A stretch of DNA of 64,000 nt, taken from assembly GCF_004087835.1 (NCBI RefSeq), contig NZ_CP035120.1:1-64000 (forward strand). The letters are read 5' to 3'. The notes beneath the pieces were generated by a model. The model searched no databases. It was given only the letters and a program-made list of their open reading frames with translations, and was not told the origin of the DNA. The stretch comes from Halorussus pelagicus. GTDB taxonomy: Archaea; Halobacteriota; Halobacteria; Halobacteriales; Haladaptataceae. This document shows positions 49,435 through 57,540 of the stretch, in pieces (positions within the stretch are counted from its first letter, which is position 1; each line of letters begins with the position of its first letter). The translations under genes and the position numbers were made by a program.

Positions 49435-49748
49435 GAGTGGGGTTTTCGACGGACACACGAAAATTCGGGATTCTCCCCGGCGCGCGCTGGCGCGTCGCCG
49501 ACGGCGACGCGCCAACCGCGCGAGGGACGAGTAGCGCAGCGTAGCGAGCAACGCAGGCGGTTGGGGAGGCGTGAGGTCCGCGGTCGCGGTGCGGAGCGGT
49601 GCTGTTTGATTGGCGTCGGCAGTAGCTAGCGCCTCTCTTCACTTTTGGTCCAAGTCGGCGTTACCCACCTCCAATCTCGTCTCGGCAAAACCAAACGTAA
49701 TTTCCCCGACACTCGACGTTTAAGTCATGCGCCATTCTATCACGCCTC
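49435..49748. other. Intergenic region with interspersed repeat copy 2
   Basis: About 315 bp. It contains a GC-rich palindromic stretch (CGCGCGCTGGCGCGTCGCCGACGGCGACGCG) near 49480-49510, then the element of 49558-49655. The last 60 bp include the TATA region (GTTTAAGTC near 49720) for the CsaA-like gene. Confidence 0.5.
49558..49655. repeat. Interspersed repeat element, copy 2
   Basis: Same block order as the copy at 35998-36090: CGGTTGGGGAGGCGTGAGG, GCGGAGCGGTGCTG, TTGGCGTCGGCAGTAGCTAGC, and ending TTTGGTCCAA. Non-coding. A compact conserved structure (RNA or MITE-like) is possible. Confidence 0.6.
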
Positions 49749-50072
49749 ATGCCCGAAGACCTGTTCGAGACGACGTTCCGCGTCGGCGAAGTCCTCGACG
49801 CCGAGGCGTTCCCCGAGACGAACAAGCCCGAGATGGCCAAGTTGAAAATCGACCTCGGCGACGAGGAGGTCCAATCCGTCGCACAGACCGGATACAACTA
49901 CGACCCCGCGGACCTCGTGGGTCGGCAGGTCCTCTGCGCGACGAATCTCGGGTCCGTCCGAATCGCGGGGTACAAATCGGAAGTTCTCACGGTCGGCGTC
50001 CCCGACGAGGAGGGCCATCCCGTCCTCGTCGGTCCTGACGAGGACGTGCCGCTCGGCGGCGAGTTGTACTGA
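49749..50072 (+). CDS. CsaA-like tRNA-binding-domain protein
   Basis: A 107-aa single-domain protein of the OB-fold tRNA-binding family. It reads FETTFRVGEVLDAEAFPETNKPEMAKLKIDLGDEEVQSVAQTGYNYDPADLVGRQVLCATNLGSVRIAGYKSEVLTVG. The VGEVLDAEAFPETNKP and QVLCATNL segments match CsaA. It dimerises and may bind tRNA or act as a protein-export chaperone, as proposed for bacterial CsaA. The normal CsaA length is about 110 aa. Converges with the GH5-like gene 4 bp downstream. Confidence 0.87.
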   Translation: MPEDLFETTFRVGEVLDAEAFPETNKPEMAKLKIDLGDEEVQSVAQTGYNYDPADLVGRQVLCATNLGSVRIAGYKSEVLTVGVPDEEGHPVLVGPDEDVPLGGELY

Positions 50073-50075
50073 TAC

Positions 50076-51260
50076 CTATCTCCCGTGGGCGTGCCGTTTC
50101 ACTTTCCTCGCCCAGTCGGGCCACTCGCGGCGTTGCTCTACGTCCAACTCGGGGTCGCCCGACATCGCCTTGATGGCCTTGGCGTCGGCCTCGTTCCAGA
50201 CCGTGCCGTCCTCGTGGAACAGACCGTTGATGATGCCGCGCTTGCGCATGTACCGGACGTACGCCGGTTTCACCATCAGCGACCAGAAGAAGTTGCCGAC
50301 GCCGTGCTGGTGGATGGTCGGCGCGATGGAGGCGTAGTCGGGTTGCCACTGTTCGACCGTCTCGTTGCTTCCCCACCCGAAGTTGGCGATGCGCTGCCAC
50401 TCGGACAGATACACCGGCATGTCGAGGTCTTCCGAGAGCCTGTTCGCCTGCGGGAGCAGGTCGTGGTACACGTCGGCGTCGCTCGGGAAGTTGTAGTGGA
50501 ACTGCAACACGTCTGACCCCCAGTCCACGTAGTCGGCGTTGTTGGCGAGACTGGTCGAACCGACCGTCAGCGGGACCGACCCGCGGTTCTTCGCCATCGT
50601 CTCGAACATCCCCTCGGAGAAGTTCTTCATCGTGGGGAGCCACCCCGGTTCGTTCATCACCTCGATGGCCAGCAGGCGGTCGTCGTCCCTCCACCGGTCC
50701 ATGAACCACCGGACGTACTCTCGGGGTTCGTCCCACGCCGACTCGCGCTGGACGACCTCGCTTGACGGCGATTGGGTTGGCGGCGCGGTCAGCGGGTCGG
50801 TCGCGTGGAGGTTCTTCTCGGTCGGTTCCTTCCCGACGCTCTCGAACAGCCCGAACAGCACCTCTATCCCGCGGTCGTCGGCCGCCGACAGGAAGTGGTC
50901 GATGGACCGTTCCAGTTTGTCGGCGTCCTCGACCCACTGCTCGAAGTTGACCCACGTCCGGATGGCGTTGATATTCACTCGCTCGGCGTAGCCCAGATCG
51001 CGCTCGATGACGCTCTCGTCGTAGTCGTGCCACATCTGGAACGTGTTCCACGACCGCGAGGGGACGTAGAGCGCACCGCGAACGTCCACCGGTTCGGCGG
51101 TGACCTGGGCGCGCTCCGCGGGGGCGTTCCCGGCGTTCTCAGGTCGCGGAGAGGTCGCGTCGCCGCTTTGCTGTCGCTGTGAGTCGGTCGGAGCGGTACA
51201 GCCCGCGAGACCTGCGACGCCCGCTAACGAACTGGCTCGAAGGAACCTCCGGCGATTCAT
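50076..51260 (-). CDS. Tat lipoprotein with GH5-like glycoside hydrolase domain
   Basis: A 394-aa exported enzyme. Signal: MNRRRFLRASSLAGVAGLAGC with RR and lipobox. The barrel shows VNINAIRTWVNFEQWVED, the acid/base Glu in LLAIEVMNEPGWLPTM, LQFHYNFPSDADVYHDLL, and the nucleophile-like Glu in YLSEWQRIANFG. These fit the GH5/GH-A clan (cellulase or mannanase-like). Activity on plant or microbial polysaccharides is likely but the substrate is unknown. It is anchored outside the cell. Confidence 0.83.
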   Translation of the reverse strand: MNRRRFLRASSLAGVAGLAGCTAPTDSQRQQSGDATSPRPENAGNAPAERAQVTAEPVDVRGALYVPSRSWNTFQMWHDYDESVIERDLGYAERVNINAIRTWVNFEQWVEDADKLERSIDHFLSAADDRGIEVLFGLFESVGKEPTEKNLHATDPLTAPPTQSPSSEVVQRESAWDEPREYVRWFMDRWRDDDRLLAIEVMNEPGWLPTMKNFSEGMFETMAKNRGSVPLTVGSTSLANNADYVDWGSDVLQFHYNFPSDADVYHDLLPQANRLSEDLDMPVYLSEWQRIANFGWGSNETVEQWQPDYASIAPTIHQHGVGNFFWSLMVKPAYVRYMRKRGIINGLFHEDGTVWNEADAKAIKAMSGDPELDVEQRREWPDWARKVKRHAHGR

Positions 51261-51368
51261 TGGACCGACGGACTACATCGCCCGGTGTAAAAGTGTATCT
51301 ACGTTGTGCGATACGTTCTGCCTGAGAAACGTTGTAACCCCGTATTTCCGCGCTTTCGGTGACTGACG

Positions 51369-51662
51369 CTATCGCGCTCCTCGGAGAACGATTTCGGCGT
51401 CGCACTCGGGACAGACGCTCCGACCGGCGTCGAACTCCGTCTCGCAGAACGAGCAGAGATGTTCGTCACGCTCGCCGGACTCGGAGTCGGCCGCCGCGGG
51501 GGTCGATTGCTCTCCCGGTTTCGCGTCGGCCGCGGCGTCCTCGGGGCGTTTCGGGTTGTCCTCGCCCGTGCGCTCGCTGTCCTCGTGGTCGGTCGTGCTT
51601 TCGTCGTTTCCCGTCTTGTCGCCGCCTCGCAGTTCGCTCGTGATGTCTTTTAGCAGGTCCAT
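51369..51662 (-). CDS. Small acidic zinc-ribbon protein
   Basis: A 97-aa protein: MDLLKDITSELRGGD, then a long disordered acidic segment, then LCSFCETEFDAGRSVCPECDAEIVLRGAR, a zinc ribbon with two CxxC knuckles at the very C-terminus. ATG 51662 was chosen because a TATA-like CATAACAAT lies about 30 bp upstream; ATG 51692 would include that box. Function unknown. Confidence 0.7.
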   Translation of the reverse strand: MDLLKDITSELRGGDKTGNDESTTDHEDSERTGEDNPKRPEDAAADAKPGEQSTPAAADSESGERDEHLCSFCETEFDAGRSVCPECDAEIVLRGAR

Positions 51663-51780
51663 GCTATCTGGTCTTCGGAACCACGTTTGCATTGTTATGG
51701 ACCGCCTTAGTCGGGCGTAAGGAGGGCCTTCGTCAGGGTCACCACCGGCTAACCGTCGCGCGCAGTGAAACGGGAGAAGG

Positions 51781-52089
51781 TCACGCCCGGCGGTCGAGCG
51801 CCCGCACGGTCCGGCGGGCCGCGAACAGCGCCAGCAGGGGGACCGCGCGGGCCGCGGCGACGACCGCCGCGGTGGCCGCAAGCAGGGCGAAGGGGTTCGC
51901 GGGCAGGCTCCCGAGAAGGACCGCGAGCGCGACGGCGGCCGCCGTCGCGCTCGCGGCGAAGGTCGCTATCGCCGCACCCGCGACGACCGCGTGGGTAGCG
52001 TACTCGCTCGCGGCGTCGCGGGTTCGCGTCGCTGTGGTCCGGAAGGTCGTTCTCGTCGGCAGTTTCGTGGTGTCGTTCGTGTGTCGCAT
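51781..52089 (-). CDS. Small membrane protein of unknown function
   Basis: A 102-aa protein with a hydrophilic start (MRHTNDTTKLPTRTTFRTTATRTRD) and two hydrophobic helices (VVAGAAIATFAASATAAAVALAVLL and FALLAATAAVVAAARAVPLLALFAA). It ends RALDRRA. Head-to-tail with the next minus-strand gene (71 bp gap). No family recognised. Confidence 0.55.
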   Translation of the reverse strand: MRHTNDTTKLPTRTTFRTTATRTRDAASEYATHAVVAGAAIATFAASATAAAVALAVLLGSLPANPFALLAATAAVVAAARAVPLLALFAARRTVRALDRRA

Positions 52090-52160
52090 CGGTTCGCGTT
52101 CGGTGAGTGTCGGTCGGAGTGCAGTTCCTCGCGTCGAACAGGCGGCCGTTCGACTCCGCG

Positions 52161-52466
52161 CTACGCCGAGCGGTCGGTCTCGACTGCCGAGACTGCGCGG
52201 ACGCCGAACTCGTCGGCGACCGCCTCGCGGACGGCGTCGCGTTCGTCGTCCACGGCTCCCTCGATGTGGACTTGGAGGCGAACCGAGGCATCCACGCGGA
52301 GGTCGTTGAGCGTCGGCGTGACGCCCGAAACGTCGAGGACTTCGGTGCGGTCAACCGCGGTGCTGCGGTCGAGGACGGTTACGATGCCGTCCTGAAGCGT
52401 GCCGTCGCCGCCTCGCGGGACGTGAACTTCGAGGTCTGCTGTCGCGTCGATGACGAGTGCGTTCAT
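52161..52466 (-). CDS. Small protein of unknown function
   Basis: A 101-aa acidic protein: MNALVIDATADLEVHVPRGGDG..VLDVSGVTPTLNDLRVDASVRLQVHIEGAVDDERDAVREAVADEFGVRAVSAVET. It alternates beta strands and a C-terminal helix, suggesting a small ferredoxin-like or ACT-like domain. Possibly co-transcribed with the membrane protein at 51781-52089. No family recognised. Confidence 0.55.
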   Translation of the reverse strand: MNALVIDATADLEVHVPRGGDGTLQDGIVTVLDRSTAVDRTEVLDVSGVTPTLNDLRVDASVRLQVHIEGAVDDERDAVREAVADEFGVRAVSAVETDRSA

Positions 52467-53139
52467 TGTCGTGTAGTCGTGATGGATGTGGTCGTCTGCT
52501 GTGCGGTCGCGGTGAGCGTCGCGTTTCGGCCGGTGCGTTCCGGACGAGACCGACCTCGCCCGAGACGCGCGGCTACGCGCGGAGATGTCTCTCTGGGTGG
52601 GGCGCCGACGACGCAGGGACGCCGAACTACCGGGCCGATGCGTCGGAGAAAGGCGTGGCCGAACGGACCACGCTCCCGACGCACGCCGCTCGCTTCCGAG
52701 TTGGAGAGTCGAGAGGAAGCGAGCCGACCCGGCGTTTCGGTCGGCGCGACCCCCGGCCGATTGCTCGGGAGTCGCGTCCGGAACGCCTTACGCGGTCGGG
52801 GTGGTCCGTTCGAGGCGATAACTGCGCTCGCCCACGTCGCCCACCCAACCGGCGTGCTTGCGCATCGCCGGAATCGCCCCGGCGGAGCGGTCGGACGCCG
52901 GGGTTCCGGAGCGTGCGCTTTCGGCGTCGCTACCGAAAGTGCGTGCCCGGAGTGGTGGACAGACCATGGGTGAATCACCTCGCGCGCCCAGTCGTCTGGG
53001 CGGCCGAAGTAATGCTTGCTATTATCGGTTATCTATTAAAACTGACTGAACTATGTTACCACGACTCACGAAAATCGGCGTCGTCGAATCGGGAGAGCCG
53101 CCCGCTGGACCGCGAGAGGGGGAACCCGTAGCGGCCGCG
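52467..53139. other. Long GC-rich region without a credible gene
   Basis: About 670 bp. Reading frames on both strands are open but translate into Arg/Pro-rich sequence lacking the acidic bias of this proteome, so they are not called. No tRNA, 5S, RNase P or SRP hallmark was found. An AT-rich patch at about 53014-53043 (TATTATCGGTTATCTATTAAAA) looks like a promoter or decayed junction. Confidence 0.45.
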
Positions 53140-53790
53140 CTACGGGTAGAAGTCCACTATCCGCTCGCCGGTCCGGCCGTTCTCGTTGGTGACGACCAGT
53201 TTGACCTTCCAGTGGGACCCCGAACCGAACCGTTCGTTGAAGTCCGGGCCGGTGGCGGAGGGACTGTCGAGGAAGCTATCGCTGTAGTCCCAGTTGCGGT
53301 AGTACCACTCGTAGCTCTGGATTGTCCCGCGGGGCGCGTACGAATCCCGGCCGCTGAAGGCGTGAACTTCCGCGTCGGCCGGCGGTTTCTCTATCTTTGC
53401 GACCGGCGTGACCGAGCCTTCGGGTCGCACGAGGATGTTCTTGACCGCGCTGTCGGTGTTTCCGTTGCTGTCGGTGACGACCAACTTGATACCCCACGGC
53501 GCGTCGCCGAACGCTTCGCTGGCGGTCTGGCCGGTGGCCGAGGGACTGCTGAGCCAGTCGGACGAGTACTGCCAGTTGCGGTAGTACCACTCGTAGGAGT
53601 CGATGTCCCCGCTTGAACGACTCCCATCGAACGTAACCGTCTCGCCTGTTTCGGCCGGAAGCGGGTCGATGTCGATGACTGCGGTGGGACCGGCGGCCGT
53701 CGCACCGGTCGAACCGACGACGCCGACGGCACCGGCAACGCCCATCGCTTTCAGCACGCTTCGACGATTCGCTCTTTTAATTTCCGACAT
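53140..53790 (-). CDS. Tat-exported doublet of unusual PKD-like domains
   Basis: A 216-aa protein. Signal: NRRSVLKAMGVAGAVGVVGSTGATA. Two domains follow (about 35-125 and 130-216). Each has the PKD-like strands (PTAVIDIDPLPAETGETVTFDGSRSSG; KLVVTDSNGNTDS) but with an inserted conserved hairpin YEWYYRNWxYSxxxLxSPSATG. The two copies are clearly homologous, indicating duplication. Predicted extracellular; probably binds a ligand or another surface protein. Function unknown. Confidence 0.78.
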   Translation of the reverse strand: MSEIKRANRRSVLKAMGVAGAVGVVGSTGATAAGPTAVIDIDPLPAETGETVTFDGSRSSGDIDSYEWYYRNWQYSSDWLSSPSATGQTASEAFGDAPWGIKLVVTDSNGNTDSAVKNILVRPEGSVTPVAKIEKPPADAEVHAFSGRDSYAPRGTIQSYEWYYRNWDYSDSFLDSPSATGPDFNERFGSGSHWKVKLVVTNENGRTGERIVDFYP

Positions 53791-53940
53791 GCTACAAGGC
53801 AGAATAAAACTGCTACCGGGAAATATTTTTCTGCCGAATAGAACGTGAATCTTTCTCCCGTACGGCCGTTGCCGTCGCTCCGAACCACCGCCAATACTTA
53901 TGCTTGATACTCTCTAACAATCTATCGTGAGTGTTCGAAC

Positions 53941-54375
53941 ATGGCCGAAACAGCGTATCTGGCGAGCGCGCTCGTAACCGGGGCGCTCCTGCTCGCGGTC
54001 TGGGCGCTCGTCGCTCGATTGGCGGACTGGCGGCGCTACGACCCCGCGCCCGCCGAGGGCGGGCGCGGTCGCACGCGCTCGACGGACTCCGGCGACTCCG
54101 TGGGCGCGTGGGCGGCGGGGTTCTTCCTGCTGGCGCTGGTCGCCGGAGGCGGTGCGGTCCTGCTGGTCAGCGACGCGGCGTTCGCCGCGGCGATTGACTG
54201 GGTCGCGCTCGTCGTCGTCTTCGCCGCGCTCGTGGTCGGCTTCCTCCTCTGGGGGACGTACAGTTCCGCGCGTTTCCGTGGTCTCCGGAGTGCGCGGGCC
54301 GCGCTCCTGAGCGCGTGGCTGTTCGGGTCGTTGTTCGTCGCGGGCGTCGCGGCAAAACTCGTCCTCGGGGGGTGA
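53941..54375 (+). CDS. Cox-cluster membrane protein with three to four helices
   Basis: A 144-aa hydrophobic protein (SALVTGALLLAVWALVARLADW, SVGAWAAGFFLLALVAGGGAVLLVS, DWVALVVVFAALVVGFLLWG, ALLSAWLFGSLFVAGVAAKLVL). It opens a pair with the next gene, 3 bp away, and the pair faces the oxidase genes on the other strand. This arrangement suggests an accessory or assembly role for the oxidase, but no domain is recognised. ATG 53941 fits a TATA-like box CTTATGCTTG about 40 bp upstream. Confidence 0.65.
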   Translation: MAETAYLASALVTGALLLAVWALVARLADWRRYDPAPAEGGRGRTRSTDSGDSVGAWAAGFFLLALVAGGGAVLLVSDAAFAAAIDWVALVVVFAALVVGFLLWGTYSSARFRGLRSARAALLSAWLFGSLFVAGVAAKLVLGG

Positions 54376-54378
54376 GCG

Positions 54379-54672
54379 ATGCCCCGGTCCGTCCTCGACG
54401 CCGACGTGCGCGTCCCCGACGGCGAGACGCCCGCTCGGTGTCCCCACTGCCAGCGCCCGTTCCGGACCGAGCGCCTGCGCGCGCTCCACGTCGGCGACTT
54501 TCACGGGCGGGACTGCACCGACGACCAGCGCGAGGCGTACGACGAGGCCCGCGAGGCCGAGCGCGAGGCCCTGTTCGTCTACCACCTGAAGGTCGTCGCC
54601 GGTCTCGTGGCGGTGTACGCGTTCTTCTTCCTTACGTATCTCGCGGTGTCGATGGTACAGGTTCCGGGGTGA
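54379..54672 (+). CDS. Zinc-finger protein with one transmembrane helix
   Basis: A 97-aa protein. The first half has a C2H2-like finger: ARCPHCQRPFRTERLRALHVGDFHGRDC (CPHC...H...H). The second half is a coiled charged stretch and a C-terminal transmembrane helix LKVVAGLVAVYAFFFLTYLAVSM. It starts 3 bp after its partner gene, within the oxidase cluster. It may assist cofactor or metal delivery, or regulate assembly (inference). Confidence 0.7.
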   Translation: MPRSVLDADVRVPDGETPARCPHCQRPFRTERLRALHVGDFHGRDCTDDQREAYDEAREAEREALFVYHLKVVAGLVAVYAFFFLTYLAVSMVQVPG

Positions 54673-54699
54673 GTCGCTGGCGGAACGCTTCGAGCGCAC

Positions 54700-54963
54700 T
54701 CACAGTATCGAGTACGCGGCCGCCATCGTCAGCGCGAGCGCCGCGAGCAGGCCGACGAACATCGTGAACGCTACCGAGCGCGGTTCCCACTTGAGGTGCT
54801 GGTAGTACCACGCGACCAACAGTGCCTTCACGAACGACAGGGCGATGATTACCCAGAACGCGGTCCAGTAGGGTAGTTCGCCGGACTGCTCGACGAGAAC
54901 CTGCACGGTGGCGAACGCGAACAGCACGACGTAAATCGCGGTGTAGAGTTTCGTTCGGGTCAT
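54700..54963 (-). CDS. Cytochrome c oxidase subunit IV-like membrane protein
   Basis: An 87-aa protein with three helices: LYTAIYVVLFAFATVQVLVEQ, WTAFWVIIALSFVKALLVAWYYQHLKWEPR, and AFTMFVGLLAALALTMAAAYSIL. The AFWVIIALSFVKALLVAWYYQHLKWE segment matches the prokaryotic subunit IV family (CtaF/CyoD-like). It follows the fused I/III gene in the same direction, 36 bp away. Stabilises the oxidase complex. Confidence 0.85.
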   Translation of the reverse strand: MTRTKLYTAIYVVLFAFATVQVLVEQSGELPYWTAFWVIIALSFVKALLVAWYYQHLKWEPRSVAFTMFVGLLAALALTMAAAYSIL

Positions 54964-54999
54964 GGGTTGATGTTCGGATTGTTGATTATTCCGTTCGTG

Positions 55000-57540
55000 T
55001 CACAGAATGTAGAACAGCGGGAACAGGAACAGCCACACGATGTCCACGAAGTGCCAGTAGAGACCGAAGTATTCGACCGCTTCGTCGTCGCCGTCGAGAT
55101 ACGCCCCGTTCCACGCGCGCACGACGAGGTACAGCGTCACTACCAGTCCGGCGATGACGTGGAGCGCGTGCAGGCCGGTCGTCAGGTAGAACGTCGAGGA
55201 GGCGACGTTCGTGCCGATTTCCCACCCCTCGGGGAACGCCTCGGTGTGGACGTGGAACAGGTGGAGCCATTCTTGGGCCTTGTTGGCGAGGAACGCGATA
55301 CCGAGGACGAACGTTGTCACCAGCGACCCGACGAGTCCCAATCGACTGCCCCTCTCGGCCGCTACGAGCGCGAGGACGACGGTGAAACTGCTCGTGAGCA
55401 GGAGGTAGGTGTTGATGAGTCCCGGCAGGGGGACGTGGGCGGCCGGAATCAGGTGGTGCCAGTCGGTCCACCCTTCCGCGACGCGGATGAAGGCGTAGGA
55501 GCCGACGAACGCGCCGAACAGCACCACGTCGCTGGCGAGGAATATCCACATCCCGAGTTTCGTGTTCTCCACCGCCTCGAAGGGCCAACTCTCGCCGAAC
55601 GGTCCGGTCGGCCCGTGGAACCGCTGGCGGCCCATCCGGACCAGCGCCCAGAGGCCGCCGAGCAGGCCGCTCGCGGTGAGCGCGACGTAGAACCCACCTT
55701 CGAGTCCCGCCGGGTAGCTTCCCTGCCGGAGACCCGACAGGCCCAGCAGGAGAGCGAACGACGCGACGCCGACTGCGAACGGCCAGACGCTCGCGTGGCT
55801 CTCGTCGTGGTCGGCGATTTCTAGCGCGCCGCCGCCACCGCTACTGTCACCGCCACCTCTCCCACCGTCCGCTTCGAGTTCGCGGCCGTCCGCGGCCCGG
55901 CCCGGTCGTCGGAACTCCAGCGACCCGCTGGAGAACGACGGCCTGCCGGGGAAGTTTTCGAGGGGCGGCGGCGAGGGAATCGCCCACTCGGTCGTCGTCG
56001 AGTACCGCCACGGGTTGTCTGGGGCCTCCTCGCCGGTCCAGAGGCTTCGGCTCAGGTTGTAGAACATCACGAGGAACGACGCGCCCAACAGGAATCCCCC
56101 GACGGTGGCGAGTTGGTGCCACCCGACGAACGCCTCGGGGTAGACGAAGTCACGCCGCGGCGTCTCCCAGGCCACGAACATCGGGAAGTAGAGCAGATTG
56201 AACCCGACGAAGTACAGCGCAAAGTGGACCTTCCCTAAGAACTCGTCGTACATCTTCCCCGTCATCTTCGGGTACCAGTAGTAGAGACCGCCCACCAGCG
56301 CGGTGACGCCGCCGACCATCACGTAGTGGAAGTGCGCGACGACCCAGTAGGTGCCCCGGAACTCGTAGTCGAGGACGACCGCGCCGAGGAAGACGCCCGT
56401 GATTCCCCCGAGGATGAACAGCACGAGTGCGCCGAACGAGAACAGGAACGGCGTCGTAAATCGCACCTTCCCCTTGACGAGCGTGTAGATGAGCGCGAAC
56501 ACCATCAGGTCGAAGGGGAGCGAGATGCCGATGGTCGTCGCCATGAACAGCGTCTTAATATGGAGGTTGATGCTCGTCAGGAACATGTGGTGCATCCAGA
56601 CGAGGAAGCTCTGGAGCGCGACCAGTACCATCGCCGCGATGAACCACTTGCGCCCGACGAGGCGCTTGCCCGTGAACGTCTGGAAGCACTCGGCCATCAC
56701 GCCGAGCGCCGGGAAGAAGACGATGTACACCTCGGGGTGGCCGAAGAACCAGAACAGGTGCGCCCAGAGCAACGACCCTGCGTGTCCCGTGGCCGCGAAG
56801 TAGGTCGTCCCGAGCAGGCGGTCGGCCGAGAGAATCATCAGCGCCGCCAACAGCGCGGCAAACGCGAACAGCATCATCCACGTCGTCAGCAGAATCGTCC
56901 ACGTAAACAGGGGCATCCGGCGGAGCGTCAACCTCTCGGCGCGCATCCGGTGTATCGTCGTCAGGAAGTTCACCGACCCGACTGTCACCGACGCCGTGAA
57001 CATCACCAGCGCCAGTACCGCGGTACTCGCGCCGATGTTGGGCGTGTAAACCGGCAGATTCAGCGGTGCGTACATCGTCCACCCGCCCGAGAAGGTTCCC
57101 CCTTGGAAAAAGGAGACGCCGAACAGCACTCCCGAGAAGAGATAGAGCCAGTAGGACAGCGCGTTCAACCGCGGGAAGGCGAGGTCCTTCGCGCCGATTT
57201 GGAGCGGGACGACGTAGTTGGCGAACCCGAACGCGAACGGCGAGAGGAACCAGAACACCATCAGTAAACCGTGAGCCGAGACGGCCTGATTGTACTGGAG
57301 CGGTTCGAGGAGGCTCACTCCCGGCGTCCAGAGCTGAAGGCGCATCAACAGCGCCAGCACGCCGCCGAACACGAGGAAAAAAAGCGCTGTGACGGTGTAG
57401 AGGATACCCACGTCCTTGTGGTTGGTCGTGACAAGCCATCGCTTGACGCTCGCGGGGTCGGGCAGGTCGTGATGGCGGTCGGTCCCGTGGGTCGCGTCGG
57501 CGTACCCGCCGTCAGTCGTCGGATCCGCGTCGTCGCTCAT
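55000..57540 (-). CDS. Cytochrome oxidase subunit I fused to subunit III
   Basis: About 846 aa. Residues 1-560 are subunit I of a heme-copper oxidase: VSAHGLLMVFWFL (heme His), HLFWFFGHPEVYIVFFPALGV (Cu-B and His-Tyr), WMHHMFLTSI (Cu-B pair), YWVVAHFHYVMVGGVT (heme pair). After a Ser/Gly/Ala-rich hinge come subunit III helices (about 620-846): LGMWIFLASDVVLFGAFVGSYAF, GLHALHVIAGLVVTLYLV, and YFGLYWHFVDIVWLFLFPLFYIL. ATG 57540 overlaps the subunit II stop by four bases, so II and I/III are coupled. The I-III fusion is common in some archaea and actinobacteria. Aerobic respiration at the cell membrane. Confidence 0.94.
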   Translation of the reverse strand: MSDDADPTTDGGYADATHGTDRHHDLPDPASVKRWLVTTNHKDVGILYTVTALFFLVFGGVLALLMRLQLWTPGVSLLEPLQYNQAVSAHGLLMVFWFLSPFAFGFANYVVPLQIGAKDLAFPRLNALSYWLYLFSGVLFGVSFFQGGTFSGGWTMYAPLNLPVYTPNIGASTAVLALVMFTASVTVGSVNFLTTIHRMRAERLTLRRMPLFTWTILLTTWMMLFAFAALLAALMILSADRLLGTTYFAATGHAGSLLWAHLFWFFGHPEVYIVFFPALGVMAECFQTFTGKRLVGRKWFIAAMVLVALQSFLVWMHHMFLTSINLHIKTLFMATTIGISLPFDLMVFALIYTLVKGKVRFTTPFLFSFGALVLFILGGITGVFLGAVVLDYEFRGTYWVVAHFHYVMVGGVTALVGGLYYWYPKMTGKMYDEFLGKVHFALYFVGFNLLYFPMFVAWETPRRDFVYPEAFVGWHQLATVGGFLLGASFLVMFYNLSRSLWTGEEAPDNPWRYSTTTEWAIPSPPPLENFPGRPSFSSGSLEFRRPGRAADGRELEADGGRGGGDSSGGGGALEIADHDESHASVWPFAVGVASFALLLGLSGLRQGSYPAGLEGGFYVALTASGLLGGLWALVRMGRQRFHGPTGPFGESWPFEAVENTKLGMWIFLASDVVLFGAFVGSYAFIRVAEGWTDWHHLIPAAHVPLPGLINTYLLLTSSFTVVLALVAAERGSRLGLVGSLVTTFVLGIAFLANKAQEWLHLFHVHTEAFPEGWEIGTNVASSTFYLTTGLHALHVIAGLVVTLYLVVRAWNGAYLDGDDEAVEYFGLYWHFVDIVWLFLFPLFYIL

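Noticed and set aside
52457-53131. Plus-strand 224-aa and minus-strand 171-aa frames
   Set aside because: Arg/Pro-rich translations typical of GC-rich non-coding DNA; no domain and opposing frames overlap fully.
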